A stretch of 64,000 bases of DNA from assembly GCA_025355005.1 (NCBI GenBank), contig JANXLV010000061.1, positions 1 through 64,000 of the forward strand, written 5' to 3'. The notes under the pieces were generated by a model. It worked only from the letters and a program-made list of their open reading frames with translations, searched no databases and was not told where the DNA came from. Source of the DNA: Myxococcales bacterium. GTDB lineage: Bacteria; Myxococcota_A; Polyangia; Polyangiales; Polyangiaceae. Every line of letters starts with the position of its first letter. The stretch's first letter is position 1. Position numbers and translations under genes: made by a program. Positions 1-8,502 of the stretch are shown here, piece by piece.

Positions 1-918
1 CGGGTGATCGACCAGGATGACGGGGAGCGTGTGGCCGATGCCGTTCTTCTGCCACCGCTCGAGCAGCGCGTCGCCGGGGCGCGTCGACTCGGGCTTGATG
101 TGGAACATGTTCGCGCCGTCGGCGAGGTTCGCGCTGCCGAAGAGTCCGTCCATGAGGACGATGAAGTGACCGACGCGCTTGTTGAGGAAGATCTGGTCGT
201 AGTACGCGCCGGCGCCGGCGGGCGTGCCGTCCGGGTTGGTGATGAAGTTGACCGTGTCGTTGTCGCCGACGTGCTTCTTGGCGAGCGACGCATCGGACGG
301 CCAGGGTGCACCAGCGTGCCACGTCTTCTCGTTGTCGCCGTACTGCGCCTTGAAGTGCGGGTAGCTGCTGAGCGGCTGGCCGCTCGAGTCGACGATGCCG
401 AAGTGACCGGCGTACATCACGCGCTTCGCGTTCGCGTCGTAGCCCGTGAGGTAGAAGGGCAGGTGGTACCAGGACGAGAACGTGATGCGGAGCCAGATCG
501 CGACGTCCGCGCACTCGAGCGCCGGGCCGGGCATCTTCTTGCCGTAGGGGGTCGTGATCTGGATAGTGCTGTCCCAGCCGTTCTGGCCGGGGATCTTCTC
601 CACGGAGGAGAGCCAGGCGCCGAACTTTTCTTCCCAGGTCAGGCCCGAGTTGGCGGCCCAGCCCACGCCCGCGAGCTTCGCGTTGGCGGTGTCCTTATCG
701 GCCCACTGGTTCTGGACCGACCAGACCTCTGCATCGGTCGCAGCGACCGCAGGGCCGGCGGCGACCTCGTTGACATCCTGGCCGCTGGAGTCGAGCGTCC
801 CTTCATCACCACCACCAGCACCGGACGAGTCCGAGGCGGAGTCGGCGCTGGCGCAGCCAACGGCGAGGGTGGAAGAAGCGAGCAGGGCAGAGAGGAGCAT
901 GAGCTTGCGGACGTTCAT
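1..918 (-). CDS. Secreted lipoprotein of unknown function, 3' end outside the window
   Basis: The minus strand is open from an ATG at 918 to the window edge (306 codons, no stop), so the C-terminus is missing. GGAGG lies just before the ATG. The N-terminus is a lipoprotein signal: MNVRK, a hydrophobic stretch, then AVGC with Cys22 as the lipidated residue. A Ser/Ala/Asp/Gly-rich linker follows to about residue 55. The mature part is rich in Trp, Tyr and His and holds GKKMPGPALECADVAIWLR and WYHLPFYLTGYD. I do not recognise a named family. It faces the gene at 1286 across a shared promoter region. The plus-strand reading frame over the same bases is a GC-bias artefact. Confidence 0.8.
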   Translation of the reverse strand, partial: MNVRKLMLLSALLASSTLAVGCASADSASDSSGAGGGDEGTLDSSGQDVNEVAAGPAVAATDAEVWSVQNQWADKDTANAKLAGVGWAANSGLTWEEKFGAWLSSVEKIPGQNGWDSTIQITTPYGKKMPGPALECADVAIWLRITFSSWYHLPFYLTGYDANAKRVMYAGHFGIVDSSGQPLSSYPHFKAQYGDNEKTWHAGAPWPSDASLAKKHVGDNDTVNFITNPDGTPAGAGAYYDQIFLNKRVGHFIVLMDGLFGSANLADGANMFHIKPESTRPGDALLERWQKNGIGHTLPVILVDHP

Positions 919-1285
919 CGTGGCCTCCGCTCTGGAGTACTGCAGGTAGGATGCCATCATACGTTTGTACCCGTACCCTCACAAAACAGCGGCAAACGTG
1001 TACTGATTATCCTACATAGCGGTACACGGTAGCCAAATGTGGATAATTCCCGATCCGAAACTGGATCGTGTTCGTATCAGTCCCGGGAGATCACACCTGT
1101 ATCCACCTATAAGGCCGAGCGTGGGGCCCGACCGATCCGCTCTGGATCCTCCGCACATCAGCTGGTATCCACCGAGATACACCTACATCACCGCCTAACT
1201 ACCCGAGAGGTGTAGCGCTGCGGTGACAACGGACGATGGCACTCCCAGTGCAGAGTAGGTGATTCACCTACAAAGGAGCCCGACG
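919..1285. promoter_or_regulatory. Divergent promoter region with several small inverted repeats
   Basis: This 367-bp gap separates two divergent secreted-protein genes and is less GC-rich than its surroundings. Two similar palindromes occur: CGATCC-gaaact-GGATCG at 1051-1068 and GATCC-gctct-GGATC at 1134-1148. The string GTATCCACC is present near 1109 and again near 1164. A perfect GTAGGTG-att-CACCTAC palindrome at 1255-1271 ends directly before the Shine-Dalgarno AAAGGAG (1272-1278) of the next gene. No clear sigma-70 promoter is obvious. The repeats could be operators, and the last one an RNA hairpin affecting translation; both roles are inference. Confidence 0.45.
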
Positions 1286-2716
1286 ATGCGCAGCCACATC
1301 CTCACGAAGTCTGGAATCGCGTTCGCACTGGCGCTTCCGCTGGTCTTCGCCGCGAACGATGCGAAGGCGCTCGGCTCCTGTGATGACAGCTCGCTCGACT
1401 GCTCCGTCGGCACCGCCGCGATGAAGTACGAGTCGCGCAGGAGCCTGGGCACCACGATCGAGACGCCGTGGATCCCGAGCTCCGGCATGGTGCAAGTGAA
1501 GGCGCTCGTCAGCGTGGATCCCGTGTCCGGCACGGCGCCGCTCTACACCGTCGACATGACACGCGGCGCAGTCCTCGAGGCCACCTGGGCGGAGAAGGGC
1601 ATGCTCTCGCTCAAGGCATCGAGCGGCTCGCAGAGCGACGGCGCACTGAAGGTCCATCACACGCTGACGCCGGACGTGCAGGTCCACGTGAAGCTCGGGA
1701 GCTTCGACGAGATGTACACGTTCTCGGCAGCGTCGCTGCTCCAGAAGATCAAGGGCTCGCATTTCAACTACGAGTCGCAGGGCCAGGCAGCCTTCGCGCC
1801 GTGGGGCTTCGGTAGCGGCACCGCGCAGGTCCAGGGCCCCGGCATCTCCGACTCGCTTCTCTTCAGCATGGGCTTCGACGCGCTCCCGGCGATCGTCAGC
1901 GACAACGTCGCGGGCACGTTCGGTATCAGCGCGACCACGAACCCTTCCTTCACCTACAAGACCACGAAGGTCTCTTTCTCGGGCGCAGACGTGTCGGTCG
2001 CGACCGAGCACGACGCCGCGAAGGTCCCCGTGACGGACGGTGACTTCCAGGAGCTCTACGCGCAGGTCGAAGGCCAGATCACCGTCGCGGGCGAGCTCGA
2101 TCTCGTTCCCAGCGCCACCGTCACGCGCATCGGCAACACCAACGTCAACACCACGATCGACTACACCGTCCTGAAGCAGCCCTACACGGCGCCCGCGGAG
2201 AAGGTCATCTTCCAGAGCACGCTGGTTCACATCGCGCTTCCGAACGTGCACATGCCCGAGAAGGCCGTGGACTTCGGCGACGTCAAGGTCGGCAACGAGC
2301 AGGACGGCAAGGCGACCATCCAGAACACCGGCGAGCTCGGCGCCAAGTTCACCGCCAAGAGCTCCGACGCGCAGTTCGTCGTGGAGACCAAGGAGGTCCG
2401 CATCGGCTCGAAGCAGTCGACCGATCTCCAGATCACGTTCAAGCCCGCGGCCGCGGGCCCCGTGTCAGCGGACATCACGATCACGTCCAACGATCCCGAC
2501 TCGCCGGTGCAGAGCTTCAAGGTCACCGCGAACGGCGGCGACGGAAGCGGTTCCATTCACAACGGCGCGGCCGGCGACGACACGCCGACTGGCGGCGCCG
2601 GCGGATGCGGATGCAAGACCGCTGGCGCGCCACTCGGTGTGTCCTCGGGCTCAGGCAGCCTTGGCGGCCTGCTCCTCGCTCTTGGTCTCGTCCTTCGTCG
2701 CAAGAGCCGGCGCTGA
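1286..2716 (+). CDS. Secreted choice-of-anchor D-type protein with MYXO-CTERM-like tail
   Basis: The protein has 476 residues from the ATG at 1286; AAAGGAG at 1272-1278 supports this start over the in-frame GTG at 1259. It has a Sec signal peptide (MRSHILTKSG, hydrophobic core, cleavage near DAKALG). The central region is unassigned. Residues of about 335-430 form an Ig-like HYDIN/ASPM/choice-of-anchor D domain (VDFGDVKVGNEQDGKATIQN, then ITSNDPDSPVQSF). After a Gly/Asp linker the tail has GCGCK, a hydrophobic helix and RRKSRR, the arrangement of MYXO-CTERM sorting signals that hold proteins at the myxobacterial surface. Its last 66 bp overlap the opposing MATE gene. The role is unknown; a surface protein is likely. 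Confidence 0.85.
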   Translation: MRSHILTKSGIAFALALPLVFAANDAKALGSCDDSSLDCSVGTAAMKYESRRSLGTTIETPWIPSSGMVQVKALVSVDPVSGTAPLYTVDMTRGAVLEATWAEKGMLSLKASSGSQSDGALKVHHTLTPDVQVHVKLGSFDEMYTFSAASLLQKIKGSHFNYESQGQAAFAPWGFGSGTAQVQGPGISDSLLFSMGFDALPAIVSDNVAGTFGISATTNPSFTYKTTKVSFSGADVSVATEHDAAKVPVTDGDFQELYAQVEGQITVAGELDLVPSATVTRIGNTNVNTTIDYTVLKQPYTAPAEKVIFQSTLVHIALPNVHMPEKAVDFGDVKVGNEQDGKATIQNTGELGAKFTAKSSDAQFVVETKEVRIGSKQSTDLQITFKPAAAGPVSADITITSNDPDSPVQSFKVTANGGDGSGSIHNGAAGDDTPTGGAGGCGCKTAGAPLGVSSGSGSLGGLLLALGLVLRRKSRR

Positions 2717-4138
2717 GCCGACGAACCTGGTGCGCCGGAGCCGCACGTACAGGAGCGTCGCGTTCAACGTGGTCTCGGCGATGAAGCCAAGCCAGCCGCC
2801 CACCGCGCCCATGCCCATCTGCTTGCCAAGAAAATAGGCGAACGTCGGGATGGTGAGGAGCGCGACCGAGACCCCGCAGATGGCAACGAAGGTCGAGTCC
2901 TTCGCACCACGCAGGACCCCGCGGAGCACGATGCTCACGGCATCGAGCACCTGGAATGCGGCTGCGATGTACAAAAGCCGCGTCGCCACTCGCAGCACGT
3001 CCACGTCGGACGTGAATGCGCGCGCGATCGCGGGGCCGAACAGCGCGAAGCACAGACCACAGAACGCCATGAAGCCCATGCCAAGGCGCAGCGCGGACCG
3101 TGCGATGCGGGGAACGCGTCCGGGGTAACCCTTGCCCAGCGACTGACCAACGAGGACGCACGCGGCCTCGCTGATCGCGATGCCCGGCAAGAACGACGCG
3201 CGGATCACATTGAGCGCGATCTGGTGCGCGGCGATCTCCGTGCTCGCGATGGAGCCCAGGATCGACGTGAACAGAGTGAACGCGAACACCTCGATCGCGA
3301 ACTGCAGGCCCGTGGGTAAGCCCGTCTGCAGCACCTCCCAGGTCGCCTCGCGTAGCCGCGCGAGCGCGGGCACGAAGTAGCGACGACCATCACGCACGGC
3401 GAGCGCGCCGAGCGAGAGGAAGAGCAGCACCTCCGTCATGGACGTGGCGTAGCCGGCGCCGCTCGCGCCGAGCGCGGGCAGTCCGAACTTGCCATAGATG
3501 AGCCCGTAGCCCAGAAATCCGTGGAACACGTTTCCCGTGAGCTGGAGGATCATCGGGGAGCGCGAGTCACCCATGGCCTGTCTGTGCTGGATGAGCGCGG
3601 CGAACGCGCAGGTCGCCGGTGCGCCCCACGTGATGGCCGCGAGGAAGTCCTTCGCGTACGGGACGATCTCGGGGTCCGCGCGCGTCAACGCGAAGAGCCA
3701 CGATGCGTCGCGCCCAAAGATGAACACGCCCACGCCCGCTGCGAGCCCGAGCAGGACGCCCGAGAGCAGGAACGAGAACGACAGGTCGCGGCGCCCTTCG
3801 CCGACGGCATGTGACGTGCGGATCTTCACCGCGCGCATCAGTCCGTAGACGAACGAGTACGAGAGGAACATGAAGATGATCGCGAGCCCGACGCCGCCGA
3901 TCGCGGCCTTGCCGAGCCCCGCTACGAGGAACGTGTCGACGATGCCGATGACCGTCTCGCCGAGCATGGCCGCGCAGATCGGCCACGCCAGAGAGATGAT
4001 CTCGCGCGTCTCAGGGGCGAGACGGAGGTGACTCCGCTCGGTGCACTGAATCGAAGGGCGCGAGCCGGCGTCTCGAGAGGCCAATGCCTCGCGTTCGTCC
4101 GGTGCGCCCGGACGTTTGTGTCTGTTCTCTTTCTTCAT
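2651..4138 (-). CDS. MATE-family multidrug/metabolite efflux transporter
   Basis: The 495-residue polytopic protein fits the MATE (NorM/DinF-like) Na+ or H+ antiporters, usually about 450 residues. Two homologous halves are visible: the first begins near TREIISLAWPICAAMLGETV and the second near EVLQTGLPTGLQFAIEVFAF, each with about six helices. I start it at ATG 4138, preceded by GAGGAAG at good spacing; a longer open frame to 4372 is basic, low-complexity sequence and improbable. It has a charged N-terminal extension of about 45 residues and a charged C-terminal tail. The tail is encoded antisense to the hydrophobic tail of the MYXO-CTERM gene. The substrate cannot be predicted. Confidence 0.9.
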   Translation of the reverse strand: MKKENRHKRPGAPDEREALASRDAGSRPSIQCTERSHLRLAPETREIISLAWPICAAMLGETVIGIVDTFLVAGLGKAAIGGVGLAIIFMFLSYSFVYGLMRAVKIRTSHAVGEGRRDLSFSFLLSGVLLGLAAGVGVFIFGRDASWLFALTRADPEIVPYAKDFLAAITWGAPATCAFAALIQHRQAMGDSRSPMILQLTGNVFHGFLGYGLIYGKFGLPALGASGAGYATSMTEVLLFLSLGALAVRDGRRYFVPALARLREATWEVLQTGLPTGLQFAIEVFAFTLFTSILGSIASTEIAAHQIALNVIRASFLPGIAISEAACVLVGQSLGKGYPGRVPRIARSALRLGMGFMAFCGLCFALFGPAIARAFTSDVDVLRVATRLLYIAAAFQVLDAVSIVLRGVLRGAKDSTFVAICGVSVALLTIPTFAYFLGKQMGMGAVGGWLGFIAETTLNATLLYVRLRRTRFVGSAPALATKDETKSEEQAAKAA

Positions 4139-4418
4139 GACCCACTTCCTCTTCCGGAGCCGCTTTTCGGGTTGGGCGCCTTCGCGCCCGGGCTCTCGGG
4201 GGACGTGGGCGATCGCTAACTCTGAATCGTACGAACCGTCTTGTGAAATGCCGGAGTCCCGTGGAACGCAGCGCAGGGAGCGCTGGGTAGGAGGACCGAA
4301 CCCCCGTAGAACGAAGCAACGAGGCACGGGAGGGCATGGCCTCCGATGCGCGCGCGCATGTTCATGTTCCACGGGTTGTTCCGCATGACGCTCACTATGG
4401 CCGGAGGCGTGCGATGCG

Positions 4419-5177
4419 TCAACTTCGGTTTCGCTTCGCGAAGCGATACAGGCGCGCGGGCTTGCTGGGTGTGCGGCGCATCTCGCGGGTCTCGGCGATG
4501 ATGCCTTCCTCGAGCATCCGCAGGAATCGCTTCCGGAAATTGCCCGGGTCCAGCGGCTCCCCGAGGATGACCTCGTACGTACCGCGCAGCTCCTGGATGG
4601 TGAAGGTCTCGGGCGTGAGCTCGAACGCGATGGAGCTCACGAGGAGCTCGCGCTGAACGAAGGCGCGCGCGGCCGCCAGGATCTCTCCGTGATCGAACGC
4701 CAGCTTGTGCGGCTTCGAGACGTCCAGGAACTGCGCGTGCGTGGCGTCGCCTCCGCCGACGGTCTTCTGCGCGAGCTCGGGCCGCACGAGCGCCACGTAG
4801 GCCACGCTGATCACGCGCGTGCGTGGATCGCGGCCAGGCTTTCCGAACGCGCCGATCTGCGTGAGGTAGATGCGGGCGTCGGAGAGGCCGGTCTCTTCGC
4901 TGAGCTCCCGGCGCGCGGCGTCGACGAGATCCTCGCCCTGCTCCGCGCGATCCTTCCCGACGCGCAAGAAGCCGCCAGGCAGCGCGAGGGCGCCCTTCCA
5001 CGGGTGCTCGCCGCGCGTGACGAAGAGCGCAGCCAGCGCGCCGTCCTTGATGGTGAAGATGACGAGGTCCACTGTGACGCTCGGCCGCGCGTAGTCGCCG
5101 GGCCGGTAGGCCTCGAGGAAGGCTTGTTCTTCCTTCTTGCTGGTGCTGCTTCCACCACGTGTGATCGACTGGCTCAT
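4419..5177 (-). CDS. nrtR: NrtR-like Nudix-domain transcriptional regulator
   Basis: The 252-residue protein has an N-terminal Nudix fold (residues about 30-165) and a C-terminal winged-helix region (about 175-250; FTIQELRGTYEVILGEPLD, FRKRFLRMLEEGII). This is the layout of NrtR, which represses NAD-metabolism genes and senses ADP-ribose-like ligands. The Nudix box keeps REL-S-EE-T-GL, but 12 residues instead of 5 separate its Gly from the first Glu. It lies 10 bp behind a nicotinamidase-like gene on the same strand, and a perfect palindrome precedes that gene, which fits an autoregulated NAD-salvage operon. The ATG at 5177 is chosen from domain limits; no strong ribosome site is visible. A plain Nudix hydrolase is the alternative. 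Confidence 0.8.
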   Translation of the reverse strand: MSQSITRGGSSTSKKEEQAFLEAYRPGDYARPSVTVDLVIFTIKDGALAALFVTRGEHPWKGALALPGGFLRVGKDRAEQGEDLVDAARRELSEETGLSDARIYLTQIGAFGKPGRDPRTRVISVAYVALVRPELAQKTVGGGDATHAQFLDVSKPHKLAFDHGEILAAARAFVQRELLVSSIAFELTPETFTIQELRGTYEVILGEPLDPGNFRKRFLRMLEEGIIAETREMRRTPSKPARLYRFAKRNRS

Positions 5178-5187
5178 GAACGGATAC

Positions 5188-6138
5188 TCATGAAATGGGG
5201 TCCGTGGTCTTGCAGAAGACCATGCCTTGCTCCGCGAGCTTCGCGAACGCACGGTCGGCGATGCGCGGAAAATCGAGCGCTGCAGGCAGTGGGTCGAGCG
5301 GGGGCGGAGGAACAGGGCTCATGGCGTCCACGAGGACGTGGATACGTGAGAGCAGCGCGCGGTCCTTCGCGTGGTCGGCCAGGTCCTGCAGTGTGGAGAG
5401 GACGCAGTGGCTCTTCGCCTGACCGAAGACATATACGCGATCAAACGAGAGCAGGCGCGCGTAGAGGTCCGCGTTGAAGGAGCCAACGCGCTCACCGCCG
5501 AGCTCACAGACCTCCGTGGAGAGCACGGAGTAGTTCTCCGTGAGCGGGTGCTGGCCCTTGGTCTCGAACACCGTGGGGACGTCGCGTGCGACCGCGTGGA
5601 AGATCGATGCCTCCATCAGCGCGGGCACGAGCGCGTGCGAAACGCCGCCGAGCAGCACGTGGTACGGCCAGATCGTGAGCGCGTACTTGCCCGCCGTTGC
5701 CAGCCTCTCGACGTACTCGCGCGCCCGAGCGTCCCGCGGCACCCACTTGCCTGTCGTCACGTCGTCCACGGAGATGACCGTGAAGGGCGCGGGTGCGTGG
5801 CCCGCCGCGTCCTTCCAGAACGCGGGGTGGAAGATCTGGTGGACCGCGTGCGTGTCGAGCGAGAAGCAGAGCTCCGTGAGCGCGCCCATGTTCGCGTAAA
5901 GCCATCGCGCAGTGCGCTCGGTGTCCTCCACGGCGCCGGGTACGAAGAGGCTGGCGCCTGGCGTGCAGAAGCCGATCTGGCAGTCGATACCAAACGCGAC
6001 GATCCGCTTCTTGTCGTCCCTGGACGGGCCGATCGCGCCGCGTGCGCGCGCCAGATTGGCGGCCTCGGCGACGAGCGCCGCACGTTCCATCCACACGTCG
6101 CCGACCTTCGTGGCCTCGAAGAAGCTCGGGATGTCCAT
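5188..6138 (-). CDS. Nicotinamidase-like cysteine hydrolase (isochorismatase superfamily)
   Basis: The 316-residue protein starts at ATG 6138, with GGAGG 5 bp before it. Superfamily signatures are present: the Asp region FGIDCQIGFCTPGASLF, a DTH...H metal-site-like segment (SLDTHAVHQIFHPAFW), the Lys in ETKGQHPL, and the catalytic Cys in FGQAKSHCVLST. Nicotinamidases convert nicotinamide to nicotinate for NAD salvage. The protein is about 100 residues longer than PncA, with an N-terminal extension and inserts, so the exact amide substrate is uncertain. The downstream Nudix/winged-helix gene makes NAD metabolism the best guess. Confidence 0.8.
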   Translation of the reverse strand: MDIPSFFEATKVGDVWMERAALVAEAANLARARGAIGPSRDDKKRIVAFGIDCQIGFCTPGASLFVPGAVEDTERTARWLYANMGALTELCFSLDTHAVHQIFHPAFWKDAAGHAPAPFTVISVDDVTTGKWVPRDARAREYVERLATAGKYALTIWPYHVLLGGVSHALVPALMEASIFHAVARDVPTVFETKGQHPLTENYSVLSTEVCELGGERVGSFNADLYARLLSFDRVYVFGQAKSHCVLSTLQDLADHAKDRALLSRIHVLVDAMSPVPPPPLDPLPAALDFPRIADRAFAKLAEQGMVFCKTTDPIS

Positions 6139-6152
6139 GACGGCCTCCAATA

Positions 6153-6169
6153 AAAGTACCTAGTACTTT
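6153..6169. promoter_or_regulatory. Perfect palindrome AAAGTAC-cta-GTACTTT, candidate NrtR operator
   Basis: Two 7-bp arms match exactly around CTA, 6 bp upstream of the Shine-Dalgarno of the nicotinamidase-like gene. Its position in front of an operon whose second gene resembles NrtR suggests the operator of that regulator. The site lies where a repressor would block the promoter or early transcript. Assignment to NrtR is inference. Confidence 0.6.
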
Positions 6170-6267
6170 ATCTACGCGCTCCCGCCCTGTTCGTCAATGC
6201 TCTCGGCGGTCAACGGAGGCGATCATGGGGCGCCACCGGACTGGCACGACTGGGCCGCACCTGAGCC

Positions 6268-6555
6268 TCACGCTGAGCCGTCGGAGCCATCTTCGAGCAG
6301 CGTGGAGTGACCGCGGAGCACGAGGCCGGTCGGCGTGGTGCCGAACCACGGCGACGACAGCCCGCACTTCGTGCACACGAGGCGGTAGCTCTTTGCTGCG
6401 CCGTCCACGGCGAGCGCGAAGGCCGAGTCGTCGCGCGGGCAGGGGACCACGTCGCCGCCGCGGAAGCGCGCCCACAGACGGACAACTTCGTCGTTCGAAA
6501 CGGTGTTCGCCGGGTTCCCCTCGACGTCCGGAAAGCTGCTGCCTTCGTCGGTCAT
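6268..6555 (-). CDS. Small Cys-containing protein, possible zinc ribbon
   Basis: The reading frame encodes 95 residues from an ATG at 6555. It holds a single Cys in VVPCPRDDSAF and a CTKCG pair later, with hydrophobic strands between, which could make a one-metal knuckle. The sequence has normal protein composition rather than the Arg-rich look of shadow frames. I do not recognise the family. It is divergent from the glycosyltransferase gene at 6618, so the 62-bp gap must hold both promoters. Confidence 0.55.
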   Translation of the reverse strand: MTDEGSSFPDVEGNPANTVSNDEVVRLWARFRGGDVVPCPRDDSAFALAVDGAAKSYRLVCTKCGLSSPWFGTTPTGLVLRGHSTLLEDGSDGSA

Positions 6556-6617
6556 AACCCATCTTTTTACTACCTGGGCCAGGAAGAAGATAGCTCAAAT
6601 CCGACGGCTCCGGATAT

Positions 6618-8444
6618 ATGGGGGCGATGCTGGCCCCAGGCAGTGGATGGCGTGCGCGGCTGATGTACGTCGCCAGTGCGCTCGCCATCATCGGGCAGCA
6701 CGCACCGCTGATTGGCTACAAGACCTACGCCAACGTCGACGAGGCGTATGCAATGGCGCTCGCGTCGCGCCTCATGGACGGTCAGGTGCTCTACGTCGGG
6801 GCCGTGAGCCAGCGTGGCCCGCTGATGTACTACTCGTACCAGGCGCTCGCCTCGCTGGTCGGGTGGGACAACGTGATCGGGCTGCGCGTGGTTGCGCTGC
6901 TCTGGGTGCTGCTGTCGCTCGCGGCGCTGGTGTGGGCCGCAAGAGCGACCTTGAAGAGAGGGTCAGCGCTCGTCGCGATCGGGCTCTCCGCGTATGCGCT
7001 CTCATGGGGCATACCTCCGCTCGACGGCATCGCGCTGCACGGTGAGACGCTCCAGGTACCACTCATGCTCGCGGCCTACGTGCTCGGCGCGCGTGCGATG
7101 TCGACTCCTGTGCTCCGCACACGGCTGATGCTGGTCTGCGCCTCTGGTGTCACGGTGGGCGCCGCGATCTGCATCAAGCAGACGGTCCTCGTGAACATCG
7201 CGCCGCTCCTGGTCTGGCTGCTCGTGCGTGGGCGGAAGGACCTTCGGCGAACGTTCAAGGTGGTGCTCGCCTACCTCGGGTCCGTTCTGCTGCTGCCGGT
7301 CCTGTTCCTCCTGCACGCCTGGCAGAACGGCAGCTTGCAGAGCTTCGTCTACTACACGTGGACGTACAACACGCGCGTCCACGTCGGCGGCGAGCGCACG
7401 AGCAACGCGTGGCTGTCGCCGCTCATGCGCGAGGCCATTTTCGACCGCGGCTTCCTGCTTGCCCTCATGTTCATCGGCGTCGTCAGCGGCATCTGGATCA
7501 CGCGGCGTGTCCGCGCGGGTGGCGTGCGCGCGCTCCTCCGCGGCTTCGGTGTGCGTCAGTACCTCGCACTGCACCTGGCGCTCGCGGTGCTGAGCGCGAG
7601 CGCACTGCAGCGCTTCTTTCCGCACTACTTCCTTCCCGCGACCGCATTCCTCTCCCTCATGGTGGCCGTCTGTGTCGCGGAGATCGTGCCGCCCTCGCTC
7701 TCCGTGACCTTGCGCACGCCGATGGCGCTCGTCGGCGGCATCTTCCTCGTCTACTGCGGAGCCGTCGCCGGCTACGGCAACGAAAAGATCGACGGACGGG
7801 TGGAGGAGGCGCGCACGGTGAAGCAGGTCGCGGGCTACGTCCGCGCCGCGACGACGCCGCAGGATCGCATCTTCGTCTGGGGGTTCTCGCCGTGGCTCTA
7901 CGGCTATTCGGGGAGGAAGCCCGCGGGCCGTTTCCTGTTCGAGACGTACGTCACCGGGTTCGTACCGTGGACGTGGGGGGACCTCCCGATCGAACCCACG
8001 CGCGTTGTGCCGGGGAGCATGGAGCAGCTCATGGGCGATCTGGAGCGCGAAGACCCGAAGATCGTCGTCGACGCCGGTCAGGTCATGTTCGCGCGCTCGA
8101 TGCGCGCCTACGAGGCGCCCGCGCGCTTCCTCCACGAGCGCTATTGCTTCGCGCTGCGCATCAGCGCGTACGACGTCTACCTTCGAAAGGAAGGCGGCGC
8201 CTGCCCGTCGCCGGAGTTCCCTGCGCTGCATCGCACGTTCGACTACAACGACCAGGATCTGGACGCGGAGTCACCCGCGGCGCTCGATGCAGCAGGCGCG
8301 CCGCCGCTCGAGGGCGATCGTCACAAGCCGCTCTTTTTCGGAGCCCCGCCGCCGTTCTGCGAGGCCGCGCGCGACATGTGGTTCGAGAAGAAGCGGTCCG
8401 TCCCGGAGCCGGATCCGTGCGTCTCGGGCAGCCCGCGGCCGTAG
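6618..8444 (+). CDS. Membrane GT-C glycosyltransferase (GT39/PMT-like)
   Basis: The 608-residue polytopic protein begins with a GT-C signature: an acidic residue after the first helix (YANVDEAYAMALASRLMDG), then GQVLYVGAVSQRGPLMYY, like the D/E...G..PY.D...GP pattern of GT39/ArnT enzymes that use polyprenyl-phosphate sugars on the periplasmic side. About ten helices run to residue 390. The rest is a soluble domain with HERYCFALRISAYDVYLRK. The start is ATG 6618; GGGGGCG follows rather than precedes it, so the exact start is not certain. It is the first gene of the plus-strand glycan cluster. Confidence 0.8.
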   Translation: MGAMLAPGSGWRARLMYVASALAIIGQHAPLIGYKTYANVDEAYAMALASRLMDGQVLYVGAVSQRGPLMYYSYQALASLVGWDNVIGLRVVALLWVLLSLAALVWAARATLKRGSALVAIGLSAYALSWGIPPLDGIALHGETLQVPLMLAAYVLGARAMSTPVLRTRLMLVCASGVTVGAAICIKQTVLVNIAPLLVWLLVRGRKDLRRTFKVVLAYLGSVLLLPVLFLLHAWQNGSLQSFVYYTWTYNTRVHVGGERTSNAWLSPLMREAIFDRGFLLALMFIGVVSGIWITRRVRAGGVRALLRGFGVRQYLALHLALAVLSASALQRFFPHYFLPATAFLSLMVAVCVAEIVPPSLSVTLRTPMALVGGIFLVYCGAVAGYGNEKIDGRVEEARTVKQVAGYVRAATTPQDRIFVWGFSPWLYGYSGRKPAGRFLFETYVTGFVPWTWGDLPIEPTRVVPGSMEQLMGDLEREDPKIVVDAGQVMFARSMRAYEAPARFLHERYCFALRISAYDVYLRKEGGACPSPEFPALHRTFDYNDQDLDAESPAALDAAGAPPLEGDRHKPLFFGAPPPFCEAARDMWFEKKRSVPEPDPCVSGSPRP

Positions 8445-8502
8445 TCTCGAGATCCTCGCCCGCTGGCTCGTCTGCATGTGCAAGGAGGGCCTCGAAAGTG
8501 CT

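Noticed and set aside
4-1032. Long plus-strand open frame of 342 codons
   Set aside because: Its product is Arg/Val/Ala/Glu-rich with no recognisable motif; the minus strand of the same bases has a lipoprotein signal, ribosome site and normal composition.
1268-2251. Minus-strand open frame opposite the MYXO-CTERM gene
   Set aside because: Antisense shadow of GC-rich codon usage: Arg/Asp/Val-rich, no domain, no ribosome site.
4139-4418. Possible small gene or regulatory RNA between the MATE and NrtR-like genes
   Set aside because: No protein-like frame, no convincing stem with T tract, and no conserved motif could be seen.
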